A stretch of DNA of 64,000 nucleotides, from contig NZ_NRRY01000012.1 in NCBI RefSeq assembly GCF_016583905.1, positions 1 to 64,000 of the forward strand, given 5' to 3'. This document shows, in pieces, positions 17,583 to 28,404 of the stretch. The notes under the pieces were generated by a model. The model searched no databases. It was not told where the DNA came from and saw only the letters and a list, made by a program, of their open reading frames with translations. Source of the DNA: Lamprobacter modestohalophilus (GTDB lineage: Bacteria; Pseudomonadota; Gammaproteobacteria; Chromatiales; Chromatiaceae). Each line of letters begins with the position of its first letter. Position 1 is the stretch's first letter. The translations under genes and the position numbers were made by a program.

Positions 17583-19631
17583 CTAATCGTCGCTAGCGCG
17601 CTGATAGGCATCTGCGAGCTGCTTCTGGACGTTGGCCGGGACGGGCGCGTAGTGGCTCAGCTCGAGGCTGTAGGACCCCTCGCCACCAGTGATCGACTTC
17701 AGCCGCGACTCATAGCCTTCCAACTCGGCGAGCGGCGCCTCACCCTCGATGACGATGCGCCCTAAGCTCTTCGACTCGCTGCCGTTGATGCGTCCGCGGC
17801 GTCCAGACAGATCACCGGCGAGATCGCCCATGTTGTGGTCGGGTGCCGTGATCCGGATCTTGACGACCGGCTCCAGGATCGCTGGCTTGGCCTTGAGCAC
17901 GGCCTCGATGAAGGCCTTCTTGCCGGCGGTGGCGAAGGCGATGTCCTTGGAGTCGACCGGATGCGATTTGCCGTCATAGACCGCAACGCGCACATCGTCC
18001 ATCGGGTAGCCGGCAACGGCGCCTTCCTCGAGCACCTGGCGCACGCCCTTTTCGATCGACGGGATGAACTGATTCGGGATGCAGCCGCCGACGGTCTCGT
18101 CGGCGAACTCGAAGCCGCTGCCTTGCTCACGCGGCTCGATGCGCAGGTAGACCTCGCCGAACTGGCCGGCGCCGCCGGTCTGCTTCTTGTGCCGGTGATG
18201 GCCCTCGGCCTTGGCGGTGATGGTCTCGCGGTAGGGGATGCTCGGTGGCTTGGTCTCGACCTCGACGTGGAACTGTTCCGAGAGCCTGCGCAGCAGCACC
18301 TTCAGATGCACCTCGCCGAGGCCGCGCATCACGGTCTCGTTGGCGGCGGCGTTGTGCTCGATGTGGAAGCAGGGGTCTTCGGATTCGAGCTTGTGCAGGG
18401 CGTCGTTGAGCTTCTGCTCGTCGCCGCGTTTGGCGACATTGATGGCGAGGCCGAACAGCGGCACCGGACATTCGATGCTGCGCAGATGGAAGTGGTCTTC
18501 GTCGTGCGAGTCGTGTAGGACAGCGTCGAAATGGATGTCGTCGACGCGCGAGACGGCGAGGATGTCGCCTGGTACGCCCTCGTCGGCCTCGATCAGCTCG
18601 CTGCCATGTACCCGATAGAGATGGGTGACCTTGAAGGGCTTACGCGCATCGCCGATGAAGAGCTGGCTATTCGGCACGATACGGCCCTGATGGACGCGGA
18701 AGATGCCGATCTTGCCGCGGAAGGGGTCGTTGATGACCTTGAAGACGTGGGCAATCGCATGTTTGCTCGGGTCCGGGTCCACCGAGACCGGCTTCATATC
18801 CGCGCCTTCGCCATACATGAAGGGGGGCGGATTGCCCTCGGACGGATTCGGCATCAGTCGGACCAGGATCTCCATCAGCTCCGGGATGCCGGCACCGGTC
18901 TCGGCCGAGCAGTAGCAGATCGGCACCAGATGGCCTTCGCGCAGCGCCTCTTCGAAGGGATCGTGCAGCTGCTCCGGCTTCAGCTCCGAGCCTTGCTCCA
19001 GATACACCTCCATCAGCGCCTCGTCGACCTCGACCACCTGATCGACGATCTGGCCGTGGGCCTCTTCGACGGATGAGAAGTCTGTGCTTTCGCCGGATGG
19101 ATTGAAGAAGCAGTCAATGACGCGCTTGCCGCCCTCTGCTGGTAGATTGATCGGTAGACACTCAGAGCCGAAGCTCTGGCGCAACTGCTCGGTCAGACCA
19201 GGCAGGTCGACACCAGCGCCGTCGATGCGGTTGACGATGATGATGCGGCACAGGTTGCGGTTATCAGCCGCCTTCCAGGCGCGCTGGGTCAGCGGCTCGA
19301 TCCCGTTCTCGGCATTGACCACGATGGCGGCGGTCTCGACGGCATTCAGCACCGAGAGGGTGCGGCCGAGGAAGTCTGGATAGCCGGGGGTGTCGAGCAG
19401 GTTGATGTGCTTGCCGTGCGCGGCAAAACCGGTGATGCCGACGTCGAGCGAATGCTGCAGCTCCTTTTCCATCGCATCGTAATCGCACACCGTGGTGCCC
19501 TTGACCACGCTGCCGGGCTCGGCGATGGCGCCGGCGCTCGCAAGCAGTGCTTCAACGAGGGTGGTCTTGCCGGAACCGGCGTGGCCGACGAGGGCGATGT
19601 TGCGGACGTCCTCGGCATTGTAGTCAGACAT
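17583..19631 (-). CDS. Elongation factor G-like GTPase (FusA2 type)
   Basis: Translational GTPase of the EF-G family, 682 residues from the start at 19631 (MSDYNAEDVRNIALVGHAGSGKTT). Walker A is GHAGSGKT, G3 is DTPGYPDF and G4 is NRID rather than NKxD. The rest of EF-G follows: domain II from about 290, domain III LRRLSEQFHVEVETK, domain IV with the HHRHKKQTGGAGQFGEV loop, and C-terminal domain V. The HKKQTGGAGQFGEV variant and the shortened switch I place it with the EF-G-like paralogues, not the main fusA. Its cellular role is uncertain. Confidence 0.87.
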   Translation of the reverse strand: MSDYNAEDVRNIALVGHAGSGKTTLVEALLASAGAIAEPGSVVKGTTVCDYDAMEKELQHSLDVGITGFAAHGKHINLLDTPGYPDFLGRTLSVLNAVETAAIVVNAENGIEPLTQRAWKAADNRNLCRIIIVNRIDGAGVDLPGLTEQLRQSFGSECLPINLPAEGGKRVIDCFFNPSGESTDFSSVEEAHGQIVDQVVEVDEALMEVYLEQGSELKPEQLHDPFEEALREGHLVPICYCSAETGAGIPELMEILVRLMPNPSEGNPPPFMYGEGADMKPVSVDPDPSKHAIAHVFKVINDPFRGKIGIFRVHQGRIVPNSQLFIGDARKPFKVTHLYRVHGSELIEADEGVPGDILAVSRVDDIHFDAVLHDSHDEDHFHLRSIECPVPLFGLAINVAKRGDEQKLNDALHKLESEDPCFHIEHNAAANETVMRGLGEVHLKVLLRRLSEQFHVEVETKPPSIPYRETITAKAEGHHRHKKQTGGAGQFGEVYLRIEPREQGSGFEFADETVGGCIPNQFIPSIEKGVRQVLEEGAVAGYPMDDVRVAVYDGKSHPVDSKDIAFATAGKKAFIEAVLKAKPAILEPVVKIRITAPDHNMGDLAGDLSGRRGRINGSESKSLGRIVIEGEAPLAELEGYESRLKSITGGEGSYSLELSHYAPVPANVQKQLADAYQRASDD

Positions 19632-19891
19632 GCAGGAACCCTTTAGCGCTTCAGTGGTTGGCTGGAGGCCATCGCGGCGGCGACGGCCGAATGTAACAGC
19701 GGGAGTATAGCGTAACCCAGTGGTCATTTAAGACCAGCGTAACGCGCGAGCGGCACGGCGCGTGCTTGACGCGTGCGATAGATCAATGCAGCCCTTACCA
19801 TACAGGCTGTTTCGCCGATTGGTGAGCCGGTTGATGAGCCGGTTGATGAGCGAGTTGGTAGCGCTTGCCGCCCTAGAGGAGAAGGCTTCGA

Positions 19892-21463
19892 ATGTTCGAT
19901 ATCGTCTGGATCGCGTTGGCCTTTGCGCTGGGACTCGGGGCGCGTCAAATCGGTTTGCCGCCGTTGGTCGGTTATCTGGTGGGCGGGTTCGTGCTGCACG
20001 CCTTTGGTGCGCGCGAGGACGTCCTGGTCGAAGAACTGGCCCACATTGGCATCACTCTGTTGCTGTTTACCATTGGCCTGAAACTCAAGCTCAAGAGTCT
20101 GGCGCAGCCGCATGTGTGGGGCACTGCAGCGTTGCACATGGTTGCCATGCTCGCCATCGTCGTTCCCTTGCTGCTCGCGATCGGTGATCTCGGGCTGCCG
20201 CTGTTGGTCGGCGCCGATTTGGGCACCGCGCTGTTGTTGACCTTCGCGCTGAGCTTCTCGAGCACGGTATTCGCGGTCAAGGTGCTGGAGGAAAAGGGCG
20301 AGATGGGTGCGCTCTACGGCACCATTGCCATCGGCATCCTGATCATTCAGGACCTGGCTGCAGTGCTGTTTCTGGCCTTTTCCGCCGGTAAGATCCCGAC
20401 CCTCTGGGCGGTGTTTCTGCTGCTGTTGATCCCGGCGCGGCGGCTGTTGCTCTGGCTGTTGAGTCGAGTGGGGCATGGCGAGCTGCTGTTGCTGTTCGGG
20501 CTGATCCTGGCGCTCGGGACCTCGCAGCTGTTCGATCTGGTGGGGATGAAAGGTGATCTCGGGGCACTCCTGATCGGCGTGATGATCGCCCAGCATCCGA
20601 AGGCGAGCGAGCTGTCTAAATCTTTGCTTGATCTCAAAGATCTATTCCTCGTCGGCTTCTTCCTGAGCATTGGCCTGCAAGGACTGCCAAGTCCGGTGAT
20701 GATCCTGTTCGCGCTCGGTTTGCTGCTGGTGCTGCCATTCAAGTGGGTGCTCTATCAGCAGTTGATGCTCTGGTTTGGGCTGCGTGGGCGGACCGCCTTT
20801 CTCGGCGGTTTGACCCTGACCAATTACAGCGAATTCGGTCTCATCGTGGTCGCCGTGGGGGTCGAGAACGGCTGGCTCGATCCGCAATGGCTGGCAGTGA
20901 TGGCGCTGGCGCTGGCGTTCTCGTTCATCGCCGCGTCGCCGGCGGTGAGTCGCTCACATGTCTGGTACGAGGTGTTGAGCCGCTGGCTGCGCCTGCTCGA
21001 GCGCCGACGGCGATTGCCGGAGGAGGCCGAGATCGATCCTGGCGACGCCAACGCCATGGTGGTCGGCATGGGGCGGATTGGCTGCGGTGCCTACGATGAG
21101 CTGGTGCATGCGCGTGGGTTGCGGCCGGTCGGGGTCGATGCTGATCCTGATACCATCACGCGCCACCAGCAGCATGGGCGTTATGTGGTGCAGGGGAGTG
21201 CGACCGATGCCGATTTCTGGCATCGGCTGCATCTCGACGATGGTCATATGCGTCTGGTGTTGTTGGCGATGCCGCGGGTCTCCGAGAATCTGTTCGCGGC
21301 CGAGCATTTGCTCAAGGAGGGCTTCACCGGCACCATCGGCGCGATCGCCAAGTACCCGGACGATGAGCAAGCGCTGCGGGCGGCGGGTGTGCAGTTGGTC
21401 TTCAACCTCTACGCCGAGGCGGGTGCGGGTTTCGCGCAGCATGTCTGCGCCGGGCAACAATAA
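19892..21463 (+). CDS. Kef-type cation/proton antiporter with TrkA-N domain
   Basis: Monovalent cation:proton antiporter-2 family. About twelve to thirteen membrane helices span residues 1-360, including the LLFTIGLKLK and ALSFSSTVFAVKVLEEKGE segments characteristic of KefB/KefC-like exchangers. A cytoplasmic RCK/TrkA-N domain follows, with the Rossmann motif GMGRIGCGAYD at about residue 390 and the aspartate VDAD for nucleotide binding. The start ATG 19892 follows a strong AGGAGAAGG site. It probably exports K+ in exchange for H+. It stands just upstream of the FapA gene. Confidence 0.88.
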   Translation: MFDIVWIALAFALGLGARQIGLPPLVGYLVGGFVLHAFGAREDVLVEELAHIGITLLLFTIGLKLKLKSLAQPHVWGTAALHMVAMLAIVVPLLLAIGDLGLPLLVGADLGTALLLTFALSFSSTVFAVKVLEEKGEMGALYGTIAIGILIIQDLAAVLFLAFSAGKIPTLWAVFLLLLIPARRLLLWLLSRVGHGELLLLFGLILALGTSQLFDLVGMKGDLGALLIGVMIAQHPKASELSKSLLDLKDLFLVGFFLSIGLQGLPSPVMILFALGLLLVLPFKWVLYQQLMLWFGLRGRTAFLGGLTLTNYSEFGLIVVAVGVENGWLDPQWLAVMALALAFSFIAASPAVSRSHVWYEVLSRWLRLLERRRRLPEEAEIDPGDANAMVVGMGRIGCGAYDELVHARGLRPVGVDADPDTITRHQQHGRYVVQGSATDADFWHRLHLDDGHMRLVLLAMPRVSENLFAAEHLLKEGFTGTIGAIAKYPDDEQALRAAGVQLVFNLYAEAGAGFAQHVCAGQQ

Positions 21464-21502
21464 AACAAAAAGCAGTTGGCAGACAGCAAGAGGAGCAGTT
21501 TC

Positions 21503-23212
21503 ATGGAGCCAGCCACAGGTACAGACGAGGATCTTGGACTCAGTGTGCGTGAAGAGGCGGAAACGGGCGATATCTGGGCGCGCTACGAGCCGCAAGCGAT
21601 CACGCCGTCACCGCTTGCGCCGGCACAATTTCGAGCCCTCATGGAACAGGCGGGCCTCAAGGTCAGCGATTACGCCATCGAGCCTTCGACACTCGCGACG
21701 CTGCGTGCTTGCATGCAACGCAACGAGGCCTGTGATCTGCGTCTCGGTGGTCCCGTCGATGCGCGTCCCGAGGCCTTTGTCAGTGCCAATGAGATGCTGG
21801 CTGGCGTGGTTGTTCATCCGCCCAAGGGCAAAGGCAAGGATCTGACCGCTGATGCGCTCAATGAGGCCCTCAGGCATGCCAATGTCGTTCGCGGTTTCCT
21901 TGAGGACAGCCTTGAGGCCTTGACGAGCGAGGCGCTCCGACAGCAGCTCCGCGAGACCCAGATACCGATTGGCATGATCGTCGCCTTTGGCGAGCTAGCC
22001 ATTGATGGTGTTGATGCCTGGCTCGAGCCGCTGGTCGAGACCATTGTCGATCGTCGGCCCCAGGTCGATGAGGCTGGAAACGTCGATTTTCTCGAGCTTG
22101 GGGACTTTCCTCATATCGAGGCCGGCCAGGCGCTGGTGCGGCATCATCCAGCCACCGAAGGCAAGCCAGGGCGAACGGTGACGGGTCGATTGGTCAAGGG
22201 GCGCGACGGGAAGAACATCGCCTTCAGGCCTAAGGATCACAGCGTTCAGCTTGATCCCGAGGATGAGCATCTCATGATCGCCGCCACCAGCGGCATGCCG
22301 GTGGTCTACAGTCAGGGTGCGTACGTTGAAAAGGTCCTGCATTTCGAGCAGGTTGGCATCGAGACCGGACATATCCGCTTTGATGGCAGTGTTCAGGTCA
22401 AGGGCAATGTTGAGCCGGGCATGAAAATCGAGGTGCTCGGCGATGTCAAAGTCGGTGGCCTGGTTGAGGCTGCGCATATCCAGGCCGGCGGTGCGATCGA
22501 GGTCAACGGGGGTGTGATTGGTCGTCGACAATGCCACGGAGACGACCACCCCAGCACCGAGGAGTCCGGTTCAGATGGCAAGGACAGCGCGGCAGGGCCG
22601 ATCGATGATGCGTATCTCAAGGCAGGCACTCAGATCAAGGCGCGTTTCGTGCAGGATGCGACGCTCGAAGCCGGTCAAGAGATCATCGTTCAAAAGCAGA
22701 TCTTTCATTCCAGCATCAAGGCTGGCACCCGGGTGTTGTTGCCAGGTCGTGGGGTCGTTGTAGGCGGTGTCATTCGCGCCCGAGAGATGATCGATATCGG
22801 GATTTCTGGCGCCATGGCCAATGTGTCGACCACCTTGATTGCTGGGGAAAGCAGTGGCATCAAGACGCGCATCGCCGACATCAAGGAAGCGATTAATCAG
22901 ATCGAGAGTCAGCGCAAGCAGCTCACGGCGATTGTCGAGAAATTCGTCAAGCAGAACAAGCCGATCACGGCGGAGAAAAAACAGAAATTCCTCGAGGCGC
23001 GTGAAAGTCTCCATCAGCGAGAGCATGCCCATTATGACGCGCTTGCGGAGCTGAAGATCGAATTACAACAATGTCAGTCAGCGCGAATCCGGGTCAGGTT
23101 TACCTGCTATCCCGGAACCCTCATCAAACTGGCTGACCGTGAAGTATCACCGCACAAGCAATTGGGTAATGTCACCTTCGTCTTCAAAGATGGTGAAATT
23201 CTAACCCGCTGA
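21503..23212 (+). CDS. FapA/DUF342 family protein
   Basis: Soluble protein of about 569 residues with the FapA (DUF342) architecture. An N-terminal alpha/beta region (about 70-240) is followed by a right-handed beta-helix of short repeats (GHIRFDGSVQVKGNVEPGMKIEVLGDV and onward, written here only in part), then a coiled coil from about 470 (NQIESQRKQLTAIVEKF). ATG 21503 follows an AGAGGAG ribosome-binding site. In vibrios FapA affects polar flagellar assembly; in most bacteria the role is unknown. No flagellar genes are nearby. The beta-helix is interrupted near residue 350 by an acidic insert. Confidence 0.8.
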   Translation: MEPATGTDEDLGLSVREEAETGDIWARYEPQAITPSPLAPAQFRALMEQAGLKVSDYAIEPSTLATLRACMQRNEACDLRLGGPVDARPEAFVSANEMLAGVVVHPPKGKGKDLTADALNEALRHANVVRGFLEDSLEALTSEALRQQLRETQIPIGMIVAFGELAIDGVDAWLEPLVETIVDRRPQVDEAGNVDFLELGDFPHIEAGQALVRHHPATEGKPGRTVTGRLVKGRDGKNIAFRPKDHSVQLDPEDEHLMIAATSGMPVVYSQGAYVEKVLHFEQVGIETGHIRFDGSVQVKGNVEPGMKIEVLGDVKVGGLVEAAHIQAGGAIEVNGGVIGRRQCHGDDHPSTEESGSDGKDSAAGPIDDAYLKAGTQIKARFVQDATLEAGQEIIVQKQIFHSSIKAGTRVLLPGRGVVVGGVIRAREMIDIGISGAMANVSTTLIAGESSGIKTRIADIKEAINQIESQRKQLTAIVEKFVKQNKPITAEKKQKFLEARESLHQREHAHYDALAELKIELQQCQSARIRVRFTCYPGTLIKLADREVSPHKQLGNVTFVFKDGEILTR

Positions 23213-23347
23213 GTCACGCGAAGGATCAGCGCAGCCCTCCAAGATTTTGCGCGATGACGCATCAAGCGAGTTGCCAAACAGCCTCGTCAGAGCAACTGAT
23301 CTCCGGATCAACGGCCAGCGACGAGATGTTTGGCGTTGCTTCGATTT

Positions 23348-23563
23348 TCAGTATTCAGTGCTGGTCGCAGTGCGACTCGTTCTCAGTGCGTTCAGGTTGT
23401 CGAGTGCCTGTTTGCTGAGGCGCTTGCTCGGAGTGGTTATGCTTGCGCTGCTGAGTTGGTCGGGAGCCTGAACGCGAACGAACTCTCGTCCCATCATGAG
23501 CGGCATCAGCAGGAAGCTGGCTGCGCTCACAAAACCGGCAATGGTCAGTGCATCGATGATCAT
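23348..23563 (-). CDS. Small hypothetical membrane protein
   Basis: A 71-residue frame with one clear hydrophobic segment near the N-terminus (ALTIAGFVSAASFLLMPLMM) and a polar tail. A GGAAAC sequence lies about 8 bases before the ATG. It occupies part of the 660-bp gap between the FapA gene and the RND permease gene. No homologue is recognised; it may not be real. Confidence 0.35.
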   Translation of the reverse strand: MIIDALTIAGFVSAASFLLMPLMMGREFVRVQAPDQLSSASITTPSKRLSKQALDNLNALRTSRTATSTEY

Positions 23564-23771
23564 CTTTGTTTCCAGCCTCGAAACGAGGCAGTTGCGCTAG
23601 ATGATTTAATATTACTAAATGCTTAATTACCGAACAAGCGACTCTGTCACAGTTCGGCACATCGCGGCACGCGCATGTGCATCGACATGTGCATCGAAGA
23701 CAATCGCCGCGTGCTTGCGGAGCGGGCCAGCGGTAAAGCACGTGCATGCAGGTTTGCACCGCAGATGGGGC

Positions 23772-23820
23772 TTGTCGCCATCGCCCTGTCGGTTATAGTG
23801 GCAGCCGTCTGTCATGACAG
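23772..23820 (+). promoter_or_regulatory. Candidate sigma-70 promoter and operator for RND gene
   Basis: TTGTCG (23772-23777) and TATAGT (23794-23799) are 16 bp apart, predicting a start near 23806. Immediately after it is the perfect palindrome CTGTCATGACAG (23809-23820), well placed for a TetR- or MarR-like repressor. The RND start codon is 56 bp further on. Confidence 0.45.
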
Positions 23821-23875
23821 GTCAAGGCCACGATCGGGCTTATGCTGTGCCCGGCTTCTAGAGCGAGCGCACCGC

Positions 23876-26800
23876 ATGAATCAATCGACTAACGTTAGCG
23901 CGACTGAACCGCCAAACGCCGATCCACAGGGGCAGGGCAGTGCCTCGGAGGCGACGGCTTCGATCGGTCTCTCCGGCCGCATTGCACGCACCTTCATCAA
24001 CACCCCCGTGACGCCGATGCTCCTGATCGGGGCGCTCTGTATCGGCCTGCTTGGGCTCCTGTTCACACCGCGGCAGGAAGATCCGAAGATCTCGGTGCCG
24101 ATGATCGATATCTTCGTCCAGTACCCGGGCGCGTCGGCGGTGCAGGTCGAGAGCATGGTGACCCAGCCGCTTGAGCAGCTGATGATGGAGCTGACCGGCG
24201 TGCGCCATGTCTATTCCGCCACCCAGCGCGGTGGTGCCGTCGTCACCGTGCGCTTCAAGGTCGGTGAGGACATGGGTCATTCCGTGGTCAAGGTCCACGA
24301 CAAGCTGCAGGCGAACATGGACCGGATGCCGCCGGATGTGCAGCCACCACTGGTGAAGCCAGTCAGTATCGACGATGTGCCCATCGTCACCCTGACGCTC
24401 TGGTCCGATGAGGTTGAGGACAGCCAACTGCGCACCCTAGGGCTGGATGTCCTGCAAGCGCTCGGCTCGGTGCCGAATACCGGCAAGGGCTTCGTCGTCG
24501 GCGGGCGTGAGGAGCAGATCCGGGTCGAGGTGATGATGGAGCGTCTGGCCGGCTATGGCATCACGCTCGATCGCATCGCACAGACCATTCGCAGCGCCAA
24601 TGCCGAGACCCAGACCGGCGCCACCGAAGGCGGCGGCACCTCCTACAAGGTCTATTCCGGGGCCTTTCTGCAGGATGCTGATGATATCGAACGGCTGGTG
24701 GTCGGCTCCCAGGGCGGTCAGCCGATCTACATCCGTGACATCGCGCGCGTGCGGCCGTTGCCGCAGGAGACCGAGCAGGTCGTGACCCATCTGACGGGGC
24801 CGGCCTATCAGGGCGAGCATCCGGCGAATGGCGCGCAGGCGGTGACACTCGCCATCGCCAAGAAAGAGGGCGCGAACGGCGTGACCGTTGCCGATGCGGT
24901 GCTCGAGAAGCTCGCCGGTCTCGAGCAGCGGATGATCCCGACCAACGTGCAGGTCGAGGTGACGCGTAACTATGGCCAGAGCGCGAATGACAAGGTCAAT
25001 GAACTGCTGAAGGCGATGTTCGAGGCGGCGGTGATCGTCTCCATCCTGTGCCTGGTCGGCTTGGGGCTGCGCGCCGCGATCGTCGTCATCTCGGTGATTC
25101 CGGTCGTCATCCTGCTGACCATCTGGTGGGCCTGGATGGTCGACTACAGCATCGACCGCGTGAGCCTGTTCGCGCTGATCTTTGCCATCGGTATCCTGGT
25201 CGATGACGCGACCGTGGTGGTTGAGAACATCTTCCGGCACTGGCTGGAGCAGGGCAAGACCAGCATCGCCGAGGCCATCGCCGCCGTCGACGAGGTCGGC
25301 AACCCGACCATCCTCGCCACCTTCACCATCATTGCCGCGCTGCTGCCGATGGGCTGGGTCAGCGGCCTGATGGGACCTTACATGCGCCCGATCCCGGTGT
25401 TGGGCTCCTCGGCGATGTTCTTCTCGCTGATCGCCGCCTTCGTTTTCACGCCCTGGTTCGCGTTGCGCGTGCGCCCGCGGCTGAAGGCCTTGGCGAGTGC
25501 CGAGCGTCGCGAGCAGCGCACGCGCGAGATCGTCAGCCGGTTCTATCGGCCGCTGGTGATGCCACTGATCGAGAGCCGGACGCTGGGCAAGGCCTTTCTG
25601 ATCGGCACGATCGTGACGACCGCGCTGGTCTGCACGCTGTTCTACTTCAAGGTCGTGCCGGTGAAAATGCTGCCGTTCGACAACAAGCCGGAGTTCAGCG
25701 TTGTGGTCAATATGCCGGAGGGCACGGCGCTGCCGGAGACCGCCAATGTGGTGCGTCGGCTGGCCGAAAAGCTCAAGGAGCTGCCAGAAGTCGTGGCCAT
25801 TCAGACCTACGCCGGCACCGCGCAGCCGTTCAACTTCAATGGCATGGTGCGTCACTACTATCTGCGCGAGCAGGCCTGGGAAGGTGATCTGCTGGTGCTG
25901 CTCAAGGATAAGCATGAGCGCAAGCGGGGTAGCCATGAGATCGCGGTTGCCGCACGCGCGCTGCTGACGCCGGTGGCAGAGCGGTTTGGTGCGCGGATCG
26001 CCGTGGTCGAGATGCCGCCGGGGCCGCCCGTGCTGCAGACCGTGGTGGCGGAGATCTATGGCCCGACCAGCGCGATCCGGCGGCAGGTCGCGCAGGACAT
26101 GACGGCGATGTTCGAGCAGGCGGAGGGCGTGGTCGATGTCGATAACTACCTGATCAAGCCCTATGACGCCTGGCGCTTCGAGGTCGACACCGAAAAGGCG
26201 GTGCGGCGCGGCATCTCGGTCGACACCATCAATCGCAACCTGGCGATGGCGCTGGGTGCGACCAAGGTCGGCGATGTGAAGCGCGGCACGGTGCAAGAGC
26301 CGACCTATATCGTCATCCAGGTGCCGCTCTCGTATCGCTCCGAGATCACCGCGCTGGGTAGCCTGCCGATCGGCGGCCCGGATGGCAGCATGGTGCCGCT
26401 GGCCGAGCTTGGCCGCTTCGTGCGCCAACCGGAAGATCAGACGCTCTATCACAAGGATCTGCGGCCGATGGAGTATGTCGTCGGCGAGATGGAAGGGCGG
26501 CTCGGCGCGCCGATCTACGGCATGTTCGCGGTCGAAGACCTGCTCGAGGGCTATGACCCGCCGGGGCCGGGCGAGTCGATGAGCGGGATGCCGGATGGGC
26601 TGATCGGGCCGCCGACGACCGATGCGGTGGCCGATTTCGAGTGGTCGGGCGAGTGGACGGTCACCTATGAGACCTTCCGCGATATGGGCATCGCCTTCAT
26701 GGCCGCGCTGCTGCTGATCTATGGGCTGATCGTCTGGGAGTTCCGCGATTTCGCCATCGCTGGCCTGATCATGTCGCCGATCCCGTTGACCCTGATCGGC

Positions 26801-28282
26801 ATCATCCCCGGTCATCTGGTCATGGGCGCCGAGTTCACCGCGACCTCGATGATCGGGATGATCGCGCTCGGCGGTATCATCGTGCGGCAGTCGATCCTGA
26901 TCGTCGAGTTCGTCAAGATCGAGGTCGCGCGTGGTAAGCCGGTGCGCGAGGCGGCGGTCGATGGCGCCGAGATTCGGATGCGCCCGATCCTGATCACCTC
27001 GCTGACGCTGATGGCCGGCGCTTGGGCGATCATCGATGATCCGATCTTTCAGGGCATGGCGGTGAGCCTACTGTTCGGCGCCGGGGTTGCGACCCTGATG
27101 GCGGTGATCGTGATCCCGCTCGGCTGTATCTCGCTGACGCGGCGGTTCTATCTGATCGAGACCGAGAGCGGCGAGCGGATGCTCTCGGCTGGCTATGCTG
27201 AGTTCGAGGGTGGGAACGGCGGCGCTGGTCATGGCGCTGGCCCCGGCGGTAGCGGCGAGGACGGTATTGAGGTGCGAGGCCATGGCGGGGCTGGCAGCGC
27301 CTCCGAGATGGCGTCGGCCAGGGCCAAAGAGGCGCGGCAAGCGCAGACCTCTGGCGGCGATCTGCCGTTGTGGATGATTATCTGGTCGGTGCTGGTGGCG
27401 GTGATCTCGGCACTGATCAATGGGGTCATTGTGCTGATCAGGCTGGGACACTGGGCTGCTGATTGGATTCAGCGAATTTTAGCCAGGGCTGCGGCTAGGG
27501 CTGGAGCCGAGCCTGATACCGAATCTGGGACTGCATTAGGAGCTGGATTGGGAGTTGAGCCTGAGCCTTGGAATGTGCATACGGCTGAGCCTGCACCAGA
27601 ACCAGAACCAGAACCTGGTTCTCGGGCTGAGCGGATGCGAGATCGAGCATCGCCGCAAACACCCAATCGCGATCGCCATGCTCAGCCGGAGGTCGAGCCA
27701 AACAAGCGTTCGGCCTCTCCGGAGCGAGCACATTCTGAAAAACTTGAGCAGCCGGAACAGCCGCCGCAGCTAGAACAGCCGGAACAGCCGGAACAGCCGG
27801 AACAGCCGGAACAGCCGGAACAGCCGGAACAACTGGCGCCGCCGCAGACGACGGAGAAAGCGGGAACTGCTCGGACTGGTACCGCGAAGACGCAGGCAAA
27901 GAAACAGGTTGCAAAGAAGACGGTCGCGAAGAAAGCGGTCGCGAAAAAGACGGTCGCTAAACCGCCGACAGCTCGAAAGACAACTGCCAAGGCGACCAAT
28001 CAGGCGACCGTTGATCAGGCAACCGCCAAGAAAGCGGTGACCAAGAAGGCTATAGCCAAGAAACCGGCCGCCAAGAAGCCGGTGACCAAGAAGGCTGTAG
28101 CCAAAAAACCGGTCGCGAAGAAAGCTGTGGCTAAGAAGCCAGTTGCTAAGAAACCCGTTGCCAAGAAGGGCGCCGCGCGCAAGATCACACCGAAACCAGC
28201 GCCATCAGAAGCCCCTTCGCGTTCAACGAAGGGCGCTGATCAAAATCAGCCAGCAAAGGATAAGAATGACGGATCGGGCTGA
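23876..28282 (+). CDS. RND-family efflux permease with lysine-rich C-terminal tail
   Basis: Inner-membrane RND (AcrB/MexF-superfamily) permease driven by the proton gradient. Residues 1-1100 show the normal two-fold layout: helix 1 after [19 protein letters not shown], large periplasmic loops, helices 2-6 with [15 protein letters not shown], and helices 8-12 with [19 protein letters not shown]. Beyond the core it carries about 350 extra residues. These comprise another hydrophobic segment ([24 protein letters not shown]), acidic and EP/EQP repeats, and a tail of [12 protein letters not shown] repeats resembling histone H1 or bacterial H1-like proteins. The tail would face the cytoplasm if the extra segment does not change topology. 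The start ATG 23876 is chosen from homology. No membrane-fusion or outer-membrane partner gene is adjacent. Confidence 0.88.
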   Translation: MNQSTNVSATEPPNADPQGQGSASEATASIGLSGRIARTFINTPVTPMLLIGALCIGLLGLLFTPRQEDPKISVPMIDIFVQYPGASAVQVESMVTQPLEQLMMELTGVRHVYSATQRGGAVVTVRFKVGEDMGHSVVKVHDKLQANMDRMPPDVQPPLVKPVSIDDVPIVTLTLWSDEVEDSQLRTLGLDVLQALGSVPNTGKGFVVGGREEQIRVEVMMERLAGYGITLDRIAQTIRSANAETQTGATEGGGTSYKVYSGAFLQDADDIERLVVGSQGGQPIYIRDIARVRPLPQETEQVVTHLTGPAYQGEHPANGAQAVTLAIAKKEGANGVTVADAVLEKLAGLEQRMIPTNVQVEVTRNYGQSANDKVNELLKAMFEAAVIVSILCLVGLGLRAAIVVISVIPVVILLTIWWAWMVDYSIDRVSLFALIFAIGILVDDATVVVENIFRHWLEQGKTSIAEAIAAVDEVGNPTILATFTIIAALLPMGWVSGLMGPYMRPIPVLGSSAMFFSLIAAFVFTPWFALRVRPRLKALASAERREQRTREIVSRFYRPLVMPLIESRTLGKAFLIGTIVTTALVCTLFYFKVVPVKMLPFDNKPEFSVVVNMPEGTALPETANVVRRLAEKLKELPEVVAIQTYAGTAQPFNFNGMVRHYYLREQAWEGDLLVLLKDKHERKRGSHEIAVAARALLTPVAERFGARIAVVEMPPGPPVLQTVVAEIYGPTSAIRRQVAQDMTAMFEQAEGVVDVDNYLIKPYDAWRFEVDTEKAVRRGISVDTINRNLAMALGATKVGDVKRGTVQEPTYIVIQVPLSYRSEITALGSLPIGGPDGSMVPLAELGRFVRQPEDQTLYHKDLRPMEYVVGEMEGRLGAPIYGMFAVEDLLEGYDPPGPGESMSGMPDGLIGPPTTDAVADFEWSGEWTVTYETFRDMGIAFMAALLLIYGLIVWEFRDFAIAGLIMSPIPLTLIGIIPGHLVMGAEFTATSMIGMIALGGIIVRQSILIVEFVKIEVARGKPVREAAVDGAEIRMRPILITSLTLMAGAWAIIDDPIFQGMAVSLLFGAGVATLMAVIVIPLGCISLTRRFYLIETESGERMLSAGYAEFEGGNGGAGHGAGPGGSGEDGIEVRGHGGAGSASEMASARAKEARQAQTSGGDLPLWMIIWSVLVAVISALINGVIVLIRLGHWAADWIQRILARAAARAGAEPDTESGTALGAGLGVEPEPWNVHTAEPAPEPEPEPGSRAERMRDRASPQTPNRDRHAQPEVEPNKRSASPERAHSEKLEQPEQPPQLEQPEQPEQPEQPEQPEQPEQLAPPQTTEKAGTARTGTAKTQAKKQVAKKTVAKKAVAKKTVAKPPTARKTTAKATNQATVDQATAKKAVTKKAIAKKPAAKKPVTKKAVAKKPVAKKAVAKKPVAKKPVAKKGAARKITPKPAPSEAPSRSTKGADQNQPAKDKNDGSG

Positions 28283-28404
28283 TGAGCTGCTATTTTCCCG
28301 ATAAGCTGCGGCTCAAAGAGCAGGCCGATGAGGACCTGTACTTCGCTCGTCGTGACCGGGAGCTGATCGCCGAGCGACGCAAACACCCTCACCAAGGAGT
28401 CTCC
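28282..28404 (+). other. In-frame leader joined to the Old Yellow Enzyme gene
   Basis: An ATG overlaps the RND stop codon by one base (TGATG) and opens a frame that runs without a stop into the Old Yellow Enzyme gene. The 41 extra residues, beginning [20 protein letters not shown], look like a small conserved alpha-helical protein rather than random sequence. They are followed by a good internal ribosome-binding site. This may be a small gene that lost its stop codon, or an N-terminal extension made by coupled translation. Confidence 0.4.

Noticed and set aside
24437-26815. Very long antisense frame (792 codons) opposite the RND gene
   Set aside because: A shadow of high-GC codon bias on the other strand; its histidine/arginine/aspartate-rich composition and lack of any domain show it is not a gene.
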